Part shown: piece by piece, positions 10,436 through 22,500 of the stretch
Numbering within the stretch: position 1 is the stretch's first letter
Layout: each line of letters starts with the position of its first letter
Origin: Capitulum mitella
Lineage: Eukaryota; Arthropoda; Thecostraca; Pollicipedomorpha; Pollicipedidae
Assembly: GCA_030062745.1 (NCBI GenBank)
Contig: CP099839.1
Location: forward strand, 16,233,733-16,297,732
DNA: 64,000 bases
Direction of reading: 5' to 3'
Position numbers and translations under genes: made by a program
The notes under the pieces: generated by a model
Seen by the model: the letters and a program-made list of their open reading frames with translations, nothing else
Told to the model about the DNA's origin: nothing
Databases searched by the model: none

Positions 10436-13100
10436 ATCCAATTTCCGTACTTTGTCGCAATTTTTCCCATTATTTTCATCCCTGCACTGCCTTTTATAAA
10501 TCCAGTCTAATTCACAGTAACCACTTTTCTTGTCGGCGCCTTCCGGCACCGTATTTCATTGTTAATGGTCTGTTTTTGGCCTTTTTATGTGAGCATGTGC
10601 TAGGCTTCCCATCGCTGTGTATAGTTTATTGTACGATGATTCTACAGACACAAACACCTCAGACACCTGTTGCTTGATGGTTCTACAAATACGGAAATCT
10701 CAACCAATGTTTTTGTTTTAATTCTGAACGTCTTGACCTGCACTGAAGGTTTGCGAATGTTGATTCATGATGGCAGGAACCCTGATGCCAGGTCGAAGTG
10801 GATCGTCGCTCAGCCGTGTTTGTCTGTAAACAAAACCATACACTAGCTGCGATGCCTGTTACATTAGTGAGTATTATATCAATACCCGTCATGTCAATGT
10901 CATGCTTGGAAATTCATTTTGCGTATTTTATAGCAAACGTTAAACTTAAGCTTCATGGATAAGGCTAGAAAACACAACTAAAGTGAATGCAGGTTATAGC
11001 CACCAGAATGTGGAAGGGAGTTTAATTTACACTACATACAAGGCAGTTTATTTTCCAAGATTGAATGAGAATTTAAATTTGAATGCAAAATAATCTCCGC
11101 AGTTCTTATCAACACGTTACGCACGCCTAAGGGCGCAATAAAGGGCAAATAGTTGGTAGTTAATGTTAAAAAAACATGAATCGTGCTTGAGATTTTAATT
11201 AATGTTAGAAAACAAGAGCTAAATATTTTCACAAATGTGAATTACATATCGAGTGATTCCACATTATGTTCATTACGGTATGAAATGGCAGCATCGGATA
11301 TATGACATACTTGGTGGTTTATCTAACAAAATTAAATCCAGGCTTAATTTAGCATGCAGCATGATCTCCAGGCTTCTTACAAATGTGGCATATGTACTTA
11401 ACGGGAAAGAAAATGAGCGCAAACCCGTGAACTGCAGCATTCTCAGGTAGTGGGCCAGGTTCAGACCCAAATGTAGACGGTTGGGAGGTGATCGTGTGAG
11501 CATGTTCCAGGAGTCGTAATGCTGGTGGAAGTGGGCTGGACCAGTCCCTGAACCCTGTCAACTAGGAAGGGAAGAGGGAGAAAATCTCTACCATCTGGTG
11601 GAACGTATTATTCTTCTGAGTTCTTCGCATTTATTTTTCTTGCTCATGTTATAATTTTTGGGTTTGATGCCACATGTATGCAGAAAACATCCAGCACGCC
11701 AATCTCCGGCTTGAAGCAAATTTTTATGAGTGTGGTCTTAAAACACATTTAGTAATGGGCTTTTGAATAAGGCCCTACATTTGAAACATTTAGTTACTAC
11801 GCAAAGCTATATCTTTCAATTTGATCCAAACGTTTGATGGGGTGATGTTAGCGATCGGAGCCAGTGCTAAGCACAGCTTGTTGTGTAGGCTCCTATCCCT
11901 ACACCAGGGATGGAATTTAAATGCGCTTTGGAGAGGGCATGTGCCCCCCCCCCCCCGCTATAGAGGTGCAACATGGGTCCTATGGGCGTTGACTGGAAAG
12001 AAGGGGTTCCTTAACCCCATTTTCCCTCCCTCACCGTCATCATTTTCGAAAAGCTGCATTCATGCCCTTAACCCAAGCGAGCAAAATCGGGTAACGACCG
12101 ATTCTATGGCGAAAATTTAATGTTTGGCAGTATTTTAATGTGATTTAAGTAAATTAAAATTTAATGCTGACTGCCAACGCTGTATGGCAGTCAGCAGACC
12201 CTTTGCTGGTCATATATATTCAGGTTGCCATATTTTTTAAAAATACCCAGTGCTCCTAGAAACGAAAACTAAGGCTTCTGTTCCACAACAAAATTATATT
12301 TTCTCACAAATAGAACGGAAACTGAAAAACTGCACAAACAAAAAGCTGTTTTCGGTCTCAGTATTTCCACACCATTAAGGCCCATCTCACGTGCTTTGAA
12401 TATTCTGGGCCACGTCTGATGTGAGCTGAACAATTTTTCTGTTAAACTCTGCTTAGTTGCGTTATGGATGCTGCCATATGTCATGATATTGTCACGCACG
12501 ACTGATTGCATATAAGATTAAAATGGTTAGTTCGTTCGTCGTGATCTATGAAAAGGTCCATCAGCGCCCACGAGTTAGTTGCGAGAATCCATTTAAAAAC
12601 CACTGACGTTTTCATCTTTGCACTATTTTTCCAGGCCTAAAAATAAACGGCAGAAATTCGAGGTTTGGTAATTTTTAGCAGGGAAAACAGGAATCTCAGG
12701 AGAAATTCTTCCGAATTCGTCATTTTTTGTATGACTTATTCGTGATGCAGTTAAAAAAACACTTCTCTTCAATAGCACGTGTCATGAATAAGCGCACAGA
12801 AAAGATATATCAGGACAGTTAGTTTTTTGATGAGAGCATCTCTCGCATTGCTCAGAGATTTTGGAAAGCAGCTCTTGTAAGCGGATGTTGCCTGGAAGAG
12901 TTGATAAGCACATGAATGTCGTTGAGACCTAGTAAATCTGTTGCTAGCATGAGCGAGTCGTACGACAAAAAAATATGTTATAAAAACAAATAATCAATGG
13001 AAAAAATAAACGAAATAAGACAGTTTTTCCTACAGGAGAACAAGAGCAGCGCAGCGTTTTGTAAAAGAAACAACACTGGCCAGAAAAGTGTCATTTATGT
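10436..13100. other. AT-rich non-coding stretch
   Basis: This 2.7 kb holds only short frames with no recognisable product. A run of 13 C lies at about 11944-11956. Nothing else of note is visible on either strand. Confidence 0.45.
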
Positions 13101-13520
13101 CTAATCCAGTGAGACACGCGTCCGCCTGACGAGCCGCCTCCGCCGGCGGCCGGACCGCGCCGCTTCGGCCCGGCGCGGAGCCCGTCAGCTTCCGTCGGCT
13201 ATCACTCGCCAGTAACGACGGCCGCGGTGCCACCGCTGGCAGCCGTTTGAGCTACTGCCGATGAGGAGCCGGCTGGGCTCGGCTGGCGTCAGCGGCCGTT
13301 GTCCGCCGCGACAGCCCGCCCGGCCAATCTGGGCCGGCGCCGACCGGACGGGGCCAAGTCTCCCGAGAGCGCAGGTCGGCCGCCGGGACGCAGGCCGCCC
13401 TGGCGGGGTCCGGCGTGGCGACCAGCGACGGCGGCTCGGCGACACCTCCCCTGGGAGAGCCTGGAAACCACCGCGGTCACGCCACACGTCCGGGGCCCCT
13501 GCCTCTGAACAGCAGAGCGT
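13100..13520. other. CpG-dense GC-rich island
   Basis: The composition changes sharply to GC-rich, with frequent CG dinucleotides and blocks such as CGCCGGCGGCCGG. Frames are open on both strands. It may be an unmethylated CpG island, possibly a promoter or a 5' exon, but no start, TATA element or splice signal singles out a gene. Confidence 0.5.
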
Positions 13521-14343
13521 CGCGGAATAAAAGACGGTTCGAACCAGTACGGACCACATCGCGGGCGACGCGCGAAGCTAACATTGCCAACTCCACCAGT
13601 CGCCTTCTGATTCTTCTGTGTTACAGCCTTGAACGCCTTTTCCGCTACGGCTTTGCAACAACCGGGCACTTCAGGTGTGTGTGTGTGTGTCGGTCAGTGG
13701 CTTCGTTCGCGGTGGAATAATTCTATCTCTCAGCGTATGACGATCGTATCGTTGCAATCGCGCGCACGGACTCGGAACCGTGTGAATCCGAGTACGGGAA
13801 ATGCGGCATCCACGCAAGAGAGTAATAAGTCTGACGACTTGACAGACCTTTCTCACTTCCGTAGGACTCGGAAGCCGTTGGTCGGTAGAAATGTAATGTG
13901 CTGGTGGTAATGGGGTCTCGTTGCGGGCCCCACGACGTGTTCGTGGGCCAGACTTGACAACGGCCTGCGCTGGGTTCTCATTTTCATTTATGCTGAAAGA
14001 CAGAAATTTGCCTTTACCTTTCCGCCATAGAGTTACCAAAAAATGCCATAAGCAGGACAAAGCATAATAAAAACTGGGCCTTGTTTCGTTTAAGCTTTTA
14101 ATTTGGGTACGTGTGACTTCCATTCGGACTTTTTTAAATCGTTCACTTTAAATGATTCTACAGAACCGTTGGGTGTCCCCGGTGAAAAGTTTCACACATC
14201 GATCACGTTAGAATAGCTCCCGCCCACACTCACGGCCACTTCACATCATTTATGACGGCCAGATTGGTCCTTTCCGAGTGGATGGCGGTTCATCAGTTCA
14301 CTGGCGAGCGTCTCTGAGTCAGCGCGTCAATGTCTGGAGGGAA
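13521..14343. other. Non-coding stretch with a short (GT)n
   Basis: A (GT)n run lies at 13675-13690. A perfect stem CCCACGA / TCGTGGG sits near 13930 with a five-base loop. No gene is supported. Confidence 0.4.
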
Positions 14344-14658
14344 CCGAGACAACCACTGCTGCCCAGCAGCCTCAGGAACCGAAACAACGACTGCCGCCCA
14401 GCAGTCTCAGGAGCCCAGACAACGACTGCCGCCCAGCAGTCTCAGGAACCGAGACAACGACTGCTGCCCAGCAGCCTCAGGAGCCGAAACAACGACTGCC
14501 GCCCAGCAGCCTCAGGAGCCGAGACAACGACGGCCGCCCAAAAGTCTCAGGAGCCGAAACAACGACTGCCGCTCGCCAGTCCCAGGAACCGATATAACGA
14601 CTGCCGCTCGCCAGTCCCAGGAACCGACATAACGACTGCCGCTCGCCAGCCTCAGGAG
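14344..14658. repeat. Minisatellite, nine units of exactly 35 bp
   Basis: Nine consecutive units of 35 bases account for all 315 positions. Each begins CCGA/CCCA, contains AACGACTGC and ends CTCAGGA(A/G) or CCCAGGA(A/G). The last three units carry a variant GCTCGCCAG in place of GCCCAGCAG, so two subtypes are present. The lack of stops lets long frames read through: 14278-14766 has a peptide period of 35 residues, because three units make 105 bases. Those frames are not evidence of coding. Confidence 0.93.
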
Positions 14659-14874
14659 TCCGGAAGTCGCCTGGTCACCGTCATCGGACACTTTCTCAAG
14701 CAGACGGCAGACAGACAGACAACAGACAGACAACAGACGCGTAGGGTGTCAGGACGGACGCCTTAGGATGGAGCTGTGCAGTGCACCGCTGGGCGGACCG
14801 CGCAGCCCCGGCAGCCTCACAAACAAAATGAGTGCCAAGAAAAACGCTCAACAAACCGGTTTTGGATCCGCGAA
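14659..14874. other. Short spacer with CAGA-rich microsatellite
   Basis: CAGA/ACAGA repeats occupy about 14698-14740, between the minisatellite and element B2. No gene is seen. Confidence 0.5.
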
Positions 14875-16185
14875 TGAACCCACCACCGCCTGGCATGTTT
14901 TTGTACCCTCGACCGCCTCGGCGGTGTCATAAAGGGTACCCCTTGTTATCTCAGGATCTATCGTCAGATCTGAACCAGTCTACCACCAGCCGATAGCTCT
15001 GAGCCTTGCGATTCAGGAAATACTATGTTATGGACTGAATAACATAATAACGTATGAAATATATGTTAGCCTTGGTCATGTGACTGATGACGTCACAGGC
15101 CACGTGAAAAGCATAACACGACGTCGGAAAACATGACAACGGCCCGTACATCATATCATTGGCAATACTGGCCTTAGAGCATTCCACTGGGTGTCAAACA
15201 AAAGGCCATAATCGTCTGCATCAGCAGCATGTCAAAATGTTAAGAAAAATATTCGGGCAAGGTCAATCTAGGTTAGGTTAAATATTGGGCTCACTTTACA
15301 TGCCAAAGACCGAAACTTGCTCGCAGCCGTTTCCATCCACGTGGCAAAAAAGACATGAACGAAACCTGATAATCACTTTTACATTACCTACTTTTCATCC
15401 ATTCAAGGTCAGTCTACGTCAGGTCAGATAAGGCTGCAATATTCCTCCTGACAAAGAGCAATAATCACTGGTATTCTGAACTGCGTCAAATTCGGAACTG
15501 AAATGACATCTCATTATCACATCGCGGTATCGCAAATTAGTGATAATTAAACTTCTTTTGTCTGCACCTTATCGGGTCAAGGTCAAGGCAGGTCAGGACA
15601 GATAGTTATTTCTCTTTTTTCTGACTATAATTGCTCTCGGCTGCTATTGAACGATCTTCCACAAACGATGCTTTATTTCATTTCGTTTTGATATCTACCT
15701 CTACCTATAACGTGGCCTGATATGACCTCACGTTGCATTTGGCGAACCTTGCTAAGAGGCCCATATAGATTTGCTTGTGTCAGCGGCAATCACTTCTATC
15801 ACCCAAAATGCAAGCCAGTCCAACTGTCATCATGCATGTAGTCTAGCATGACCTCTGATGTTGACGTGTCATGGCTATATATCCTTCTGAGGACCGTGTC
15901 CTATGCAAATCCAAATAACCCATGCATGCTAGCGAATATTCTAAAAAAAACTATGTTCGCGCCACCGCCCGAGGAGACGGAAACATGCATGCAAGGGTTC
16001 ACTTAAGACGTCATATCGCCATGACCTGACGTAGCATTGGAATGGTTTTGGTGTCTAAATGTGTACAATTGAGTGGTAAATAGCTACGAAAAGTCTGGTT
16101 GGTCCGTCTGTAACGGTTCAGAAATTATTCACGAAACACCGAGGGAGCTGCCCCATTTGACACCCCCTAGGCGGTGCCGGGTTAA
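14875..16185 (+). mobile_element. Family B TTAA-type non-autonomous transposon, copy B2
   Basis: The left boundary is TGAA (14875-14878, a one-base change from TTAA) followed by CCCACCACCGCCTGG. The right boundary is GGCGGTGCCGGG followed by TTAA at 16182-16185. Subterminal blocks CGGTGTCATAAAGGGTACCCC on the left and TGCCCCATTTGACACC on the right are inverted relative to each other. About 29 bases intervene on the left between terminal and subterminal repeats, against 2-4 on the right. The interior aligns with the other two family B copies. No transposase frame is present. Confidence 0.82.
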
Positions 16186-17849
16186 TCCGGCAATAAATGG
16201 TGTTGGTTTTGGCCACGCTATGCGGTTCTAGCAACATCAGTTTGTCCACGAGGCTCTGGAACTGTAGGCACCAACGACAGATAACTGCTGGGGTCATGAA
16301 TAACAAGGGGCCCGGAAGCATAGCAGTTCACGGGGTCATCCGGAAATTGACCCAAGATTCATGGTAAGTCCCAGCAGACTGCCCACCCATATGAGACATC
16401 AACAATCTATCACCGGGCGGATTCGAGTTAAGCTGTACTGTATTACCCCTCGCCGCGCAGCCCAGCATGCCTTCTGATGGCTTTTCCGTGACCAGGGCGT
16501 GAGGTCGGGTGTTCGGGTGACGACCCGACCCTCCAGGCTCCGACGTCGGCCCACGCTACGGCCGCCGATTGCTGCACTGTCTGGTAACCTGACTCGGCCG
16601 GACGGCAATAAAGCTGCGACTTGAAGGCAATTTACGTTAAGATAAACAGAGAAATACGGCCCCCGGCAGAGCTGGGTGCACATCGAATTGGCCTGGCGTC
16701 ACTCTGACACTGGGTGGCTGCTGATAAAGCTTTGAGACGGGTGGCAATCGACTTAGGTCAATCTGTTAGCGAGAGTAGACGTACAAGATGAGTGGGCATT
16801 CGATCGCTCCTGTTAATATCAGAAGGGAACGATGGACTTTGTGGCGAACGGCTCTCATGTGGCAATATTGTGCCTCAATACAACAAGCAGCGTGCGTAAT
16901 AAAGACCAGATTTCGGTTCCAGGAAAATCCTGATGTAAAATGCATGGGAACATTGGTTCCAGCTCGGGCATAATTGCATGGAATGAATGAACGAGATATG
17001 TGTGCTGAACAAAACGCTTGTTGGATGCTGGAAAAAACCTGACATACTGGATGCACCCCCACAAGTGTCATACAATGGCGCTCTTGACTATTTCATTAAC
17101 AAAGTCCACTCGATTACGCAGACACGCGCTTCATCCAGAAGTACTGCCTCTGAAAACAATAATACATCTGCTGAGGCGAGGACTGTGATGAAAGTGTATG
17201 GTCTCGTCTTGTCAGCAGATAGATCACATGCAAAACTGTTTTGCAGTTAAATTATTTTAACTCCGGCCCGTGTCCCTACATATCATTCTTAGGTAAACTT
17301 CTAAGGTTATTTGGGACTCGATTGATCATATAGGTGTAGAACGACCAAGGCGTTCGATATGGTAGCTTCCTGCGAATTCCAACACAGTAATCGCAATTTT
17401 GCGCTCATTATCAACACGCGCATCAGTAAAGGCCATCTTTACGAAACCCAGATGCAGAAACAATTGTGCGTTCTTCAGCATTTCATCACATAGTTACTTC
17501 CATCTTTGGAGTTGCTACTACAGAGAGGTAAGACTCGCGAATTAGTCAGGACGTCCACGTGTTTAGCGTTATCCATCTGCAGGACGGATGATGAATTGAG
17601 GAAGACGTTAGAGTTCGTGTTAAACTTCCGTATTAGCGGCGCCGGCGTTACTGGCCTTATGCTGTACGTCTACCGTGTTTAATCACTGGAACAGCTGAGA
17701 CAGAATCACGAGGGCAGACCATGGCAAAAGGTGAAATAAAACTCGTTGCGTTAGACAAATCTGGTTCACTGCAGCCGTTACAGACTTTGTTTGTGAATGT
17801 CCGGGTTTTCAAAGCGGTCCTGTCCGGCAGCCTCGGCACCCCTCCGACA
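16186..17849. other. Non-coding stretch
   Basis: Short frames only. A moderately GC-rich patch lies at about 16490-16620. I see no repeat family or RNA gene. Confidence 0.4.
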
Positions 17850-18090
17850 GGTGACGTCACACCGTGTCTTTGCCGGCCCGAGACGGTGACGTTCCCGCCA
17901 GCTGGCGGCCGGCCGCCGGCGCGGCAAAGTCGACCCTGCTCCGTGCCGGCCGCCGGCGCGGCGGACGCACTGGTGGCTGTCGGCGCCACGGAGCAGCTGG
18001 CGCCCGTGTGGCCAGTGGATGGGCCGCTCTGCGGGCGCAGCTCAGCCCCGTACAGCACTGCACCAGTACAAATCCGGGCCTCCAGCACAC
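17850..18090. other. CpG-dense GC-rich island
   Basis: CCGGCCGCCGGCGCGGC-type blocks recur at about 17905 and 17948 as a short direct duplication. Frames are open on both strands. The island lies about 150 bases upstream of the small open frame at 18244 and could be its promoter region, which is inference. Confidence 0.45.
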
Positions 18091-18243
18091 TGAGCTCGAG
18101 GGCCGTACAGCACAGCAGGCGTGTGTCGACCCCCGGTACGAAGTCGGGTCCTCAGCCCACCTAGCCCGAGAACACTCTACTCCTGAGAACTCAGTACCTG
18201 AACCCATTGTACAGCAAGGGCAAGGCAACGGCGCCACGCTGAA

Positions 18244-18426
18244 ATGACATTTGAGATGGTCGCAACAATCGTAATGCTAGTTGCTACAGCTGTGTTTACA
18301 ACACTGAAGGATTTCTGGGATGATGCGGCAGACGAGGGGTGGATATTTTCGTGGAGCAAGGATGTCAGACGAACTGCTGAAAAAGGCAGGGATAAAGAGC
18401 CACCCCCAAAATCTGACGATGATTGA
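18244..18426 (+). CDS. Possible 60-residue small membrane protein
   Basis: I do not recognise this product. The frame starts at an ATG with G at -3 and ends TGA. Residues 5-21 are continuously hydrophobic (MVATIVMLVATAVFTTL) and could span a membrane. The remainder is polar and charged, contains three Trp residues (two in GWIFSW) and ends in a Pro-Lys-Asp-rich tail, PPPKSDDD. This sharp hydrophobic-to-acidic layout and the CpG island just upstream are the reasons for listing it. Against it, 60 codons is within chance length, and I see no homologue, intron signal or polyadenylation context that decides the matter. Confidence 0.2.
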   Translation: MTFEMVATIVMLVATAVFTTLKDFWDDAADEGWIFSWSKDVRRTAEKGRDKEPPPKSDDD

Positions 18427-19057
18427 GGCGTATAGTTCAGTTTCGTTAATGCCGTGGTGCGTAACTTCGTCACATTTAGACTCCAGCATACTGAGGGCCT
18501 GTCCGACCCGATGCGGGCGAAACTGCATTTTACGTGAGGCTCGCTTTCACATTTTCGGGTGCCCCAGGATGCACGGCTGACAATTTTATGGAAATGGCTA
18601 AAATTGCGATAACCCCATTTTAGTCCTCATTTTTCAGGACAACATTTCCTCTGATGAAGACATCCATAACTAGATGTCTTGCGGAACCTCATTTCGTAGT
18701 CAATAGACCAATCACCGGCGCCGAGACGGGAACAATAACGCTTCTGGCACGTTTTAGATTACTTAGTAAATTGCGAGACACATGGAATGACGCGTGGGTT
18801 CGGAAGAAAACGATATTTACGTTATCGTGCTCGCGGAAGAAAGGTACTATGTAGGATCCAGTACGTGGAAGATTTAATAATTGTATGGCGTGGTACCCTT
18901 ACTGTTCGCCAGTGGCTTTTTTCATGAGTAGAAGAAAATGATGTCATGCTTGTAAATTAACAGAAACGGCACTGCCTAAGCTGTTTCGCAAATTGCTAGG
19001 CCCTCTCGGACTCGGAAATATTGTTGCATCATCACACTCTTCGAAGAGATGTTACAG
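18427..19057. other. Non-coding stretch
   Basis: No gene or repeat is seen between the small frame at 18244 and element A2. Confidence 0.4.
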
Positions 19058-20276
19058 TTAACCCTATTCCCGGAAGGGGGGCTGAATCCGCCCCCCGTTT
19101 CGGGTTTTTGGTTGCCAATGCCAGGGTTTTTTCACGCAGCTTCACGAAACTTGGCGAAATTACCTAGCTATGTTTTCTATGTACTGTGACAAAATTTCGT
19201 AATTCTATTTTGCTCAGAGGCGGAGCCAGGCAACGTTTCTGGGAGGCACCTCAGGCCATTTTTAGCGTTGTTCAGGGTAAAGAAAAAATGACTGTCAAAA
19301 GAAAAGTTTTCAAGATAGAACTTGAAACTTTATATAGATGTATAAGTAAACAGCTGCGCAACACGCAAATACAATTTTGTTTATCTGAGGTCACTTTACA
19401 ATGCTAGGTCAAGGTGAAAAGTCAAAATTTGGCCTTATTACAAATATTTTGGCGCTATTTTTTCAAATGTCAGACTCGGAATATATGACGTAGCAGGGTG
19501 CTCTCTACTTGTGTACCAATTTTCAGCTCGATATCAGGTCGGGCCACTGAGCTATGACCTAAAATGTCAGTGCGCGTACCCCTTATCAGAAGAGCCGTAA
19601 AGTGGAATTTCAGAAAAAAGAGCGAATCCAAATGACTGGAAAGGTTTTCAGATAACATTAAACGCACACGAGATCATTTGAAGTGATTCTAAAGCTACTG
19701 GAGGTCATTTAAGGTCAAAGGCCATAAGCTGATCTGAAGAACATGTAACCATGACAGTTGCCCCTTTTTCATGTCCCTGGCACCGCCTATGCTAACATTA
19801 TACAAACCTTGTGATTCGATTTGTATTCCTTCAGCATAACAGGACCAGAAGAAGTAAAAAAAGTGCTTGTTACTTTTTTGTTAAATCAGTTTTTGAAAGA
19901 CTAGTCCTCCTATTTCCAAAACCCTGTGAACGCTTATGAATTTTCTCAAAATCTCAAATTCTTGGACCAGTGGTAAAAGCTTATCCATAATCTCTCGACT
20001 CATGCCAATTTAATCAAAATCGGTCCATAAACAAGGGAGTTATAAGAGGTTTAAAAATCCCTCATTTTGACTTTTTTCGCCCCCCTCCATCCAACACTTT
20101 TAAAATTTTGAGCCTTTCTTTTTATGGAAATATAGTTTACGTCATGGCAAATCGATTGTCGTTTGTTTCGATGAAATCGGACGAGTAGTTCTCAAGATCT
20201 CAGTGGGGGGGGGGGGGGCGGATTCGCCCCCTGCCGGGAATCGGCCATACCGCTAGCCCTCCGGGAACTGGGTTAA
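19058..20276 (-). mobile_element. Family A TTAA-type non-autonomous transposon, copy A2
   Basis: The copy is reversed and flanked by TTAA on both sides, at 19058-19061 and 20273-20276. The left tip reads TTAACCCTATTCCCGG and the right tip CCGGGAACTGGGTTAA. The interior aligns along its length with the forward copies. AGGTCA half-sites lie at 19702 and 19712 (DR4 spacing), and a direct repeat AGGTCAAGGTGA lies near 19407. A G-run of about 14 marks the subterminal region near 20205. No coding capacity is seen. Confidence 0.9.
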
Positions 20277-20322
20277 AAGACAAAGAAAAGAAAGATTTAA
20301 TGGTTGCATGATACTAGCACCA

Positions 20323-20865
20323 TTACCCTCTACAACTCTTTAGAGGAATAGGAAATGAAAATGATCTATCGTGCTGATTTCGCAAACTTGTGCAATAATT
20401 TATCAGTAAACCTGACATTCCAAACATACCTATGTTGTATGAAAAATAGAAATAACATATTATCACATAATCCTGGGTGGTAAGCACCGGGTAACGGGTA
20501 GCGTTAAAATCACAGTCTATGGTGAGCCGGTTCTCACTCCGGTATCCAATGATTTCCAAGCAGGAACTTATTTTGCCTAGACACCGAACCCGATGGCGCT
20601 GGAAGATCATCAGCATTCCGTGCATCTGCACGAGCTGGCCACCCACGACCTGTTCGCCTTTTTCCCCAGAAAAAACTGACGCTTGATCCGGGGTTCGAGC
20701 CGAAGACACCATACGTTGTATGTTGTTCGACTCCATATCATTGGACAACGATGGTGTTTCTTTTGGTGCGGGTCCTCTGGATTCAGCTAGAGTTTGCTGC
20801 AGCGAGAAAGCCGTAGTTTCCGAAGGAAGGGCGAAGTTTGACATTTTAATCGTTGTTGCTACCAT
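20323..20865 (-). CDS. Possible exon or small protein, unknown
   Basis: The minus-strand frame opens with ATG at 20865, just after an in-frame TAG, and runs 180 codons. The first ~70 residues are Ser/Thr/Pro/Glu-rich and would be disordered. Residues ~74-125 look more like folded protein (GGQLVQMHG, then alternating hydrophobic and basic residues). The last ~50 residues are Tyr/Ile/Phe-rich and resemble read-through into non-coding sequence. I cannot name a family. The frame ends 47 bases from the TTAA edge of element A2. It may be a true exon with an unseen donor, or chance. Confidence 0.2.
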   Translation of the reverse strand: MVATTIKMSNFALPSETTAFSLQQTLAESRGPAPKETPSLSNDMESNNIQRMVSSARTPDQASVFSGEKGEQVVGGQLVQMHGMLMIFQRHRVRCLGKISSCLEIIGYRSENRLTIDCDFNATRYPVLTTQDYVIICYFYFSYNIGMFGMSGLLINYCTSLRNQHDRSFSFPIPLKSCRG

Positions 20866-21529
20866 GATGTGCTAACCATGACTGCACCACCGAAGCTGGA
20901 TTGGGTCTGGAGATGAATGCGATATTCCTTCCCTTTTTCTGGTTCCCATCGTCCAAACTATGAACGCAAGTACTCTTTTTGTCAGATTTGTGCAAATCAG
21001 GTACCCTGCAATTTACACAACGTGTATTTGATTGCGTTTCTAGGAAAGCTTTCATAGAATTCTTGTATCGGAATGAGATGTAAAAGTGGCATTTTTTCAA
21101 AAAGCTTAGAAACTGTTACCGAGTACAAAAACAAGGTGCGTAACTGGGTTCTCTTGTTCATTGCCTTCAGAACGCGCTTACGTTTTGCTTTTCGCTGCAG
21201 GCATTTCCGCATGCGCATAAAAGCGAATGCAGTAGTGATGGGATCCGAACCGGACACAAACATCCCAATGGTAAACCATCTCCATTCATCGGGACATGTT
21301 TATTTAAGGATCCTTTTGTTCAAAAACGGGTAAGTGGTTGTACAAGAGCACAAAATTATGTTAACAAAATGATCGCAATTATGTTTGGTGACACAGGAAT
21401 CCTCTTAGCGTTCGGATACGGTGGCTCTTCATTACTGCCAGCTTGATATTGGAAGCGTCACTGGAAATGTCACTTTGGTCCTGGGGCAAAGCTGTCGCAA
21501 ATGTTTCGCCTGTCACCCAGTCCTGAAAG
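20866..21529. other. Non-coding stretch
   Basis: Short frames only on both strands; nothing is recognised. Confidence 0.4.
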
Positions 21530-22110
21530 TCTTACACACGTCTACCAGAGCACGTCTGCCAGAGCTCCTACGCAGGCTTTCAAGCCGCTTCGCGGGGCCC
21601 TCACATTGATCCCAACGGTCTCTTGGAGCTCCTACACAGCTCCAGCCGTCTTCCAGAGCCTCCACGAAACTCTAGTGTCATTTGGAGATCATACACAACT
21701 TCGGTCGTCCCCAGAGCTGTTATAAATGCTCTGGTTGTCTCTCACACCTAAACATGTTTTAGCAGCCACTTAGATCCTCATATAGGCTCCAGTCGTCTCC
21801 CACGACACCTACCTAGGTACCAGTTGTCTCCCAGCAACCCTATCTAGGTCCCAGTCGTCTCCCACACCTACACAGGCACCAGTCCTTTTCTGCAGTCCCC
21901 ATACTGGCTCCAGTTATCTCCTGCAATATTTTCGTAGGCTCCAGTCGTCTCCCGAAGCTCCCACACAGGTGCCAGTCGTTTCCCGCGACTCCTACACATG
22001 CCCCAGTTGTCACCCACGACTCCTACACAAGTTCCAGTCGTCTCCCACAGCCTCTATACAGGCTCTGCAGTGCCTACACAAGCTCCAGTCGTCCCCTGCA
22101 GCCCATAGAC
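21530..22110. repeat. Degenerate minisatellite, CTCCAGTCGTCTCCC-type units
   Basis: The core GGCTCCAGTCGTCTCCC, with variants such as GTACCAGTTGTCTCCC and GTGCCAGTCGTTTCCC, recurs every ~30-36 bases. It alternates with CTCCTACACA. The best-preserved units are at about 21785-22110; units to the left are more decayed. It is an old tandem array with no coding signal. Confidence 0.75.
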
Positions 22111-22500
22111 GGGCTGCAGTCGCCTGCACCGGCAGCACCAGGGTCCGGACGACACCGGTGATTAATCTCGGTCCGGTCTGTCGCCGTCGGCGCAGACCGG
22201 ACACGTGCGGACCCTCTGACCGCCATGATGAATGGCCTTAAGTGGTCCCCAGCTGTCGCCACGTCCGAAGTCCCATGAAACCGCTGGACGACGTTCCTTA
22301 ATGGCCCGCCACGTGCCGCCGACTGCGAGCGAAGCCCTCACCTAACCGGGGGCGGAGGACGGGGGGCACCGTCCGGCGACAGCCAGGTTTTGCGTCGCGC
22401 CCCTGGCTGACAGCGATGGCTCGCGATCTCTTCCCAGTAGTCTTCGGCGTTCTAACGTTCTAAACTATCTCGCTCGGCTCTCGCCGGCTTTGAGCGGACG
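22111..22500. other. GC-rich island
   Basis: GC-rich sequence follows the array directly, with CG-rich blocks around 22170-22400. No gene is supported. Confidence 0.4.

Noticed and set aside
13925..13945. Stem-loop CCCACGA / TCGTGGG as a terminator
   Set aside because: No T-run follows, no gene precedes it, and the bacterial terminator model does not apply here.
14278..14766. 162-codon repetitive Gln/Thr/Ala/Arg frame
   Set aside because: It reads through a 35-base minisatellite in rotating phase; a second forward frame is equally open.
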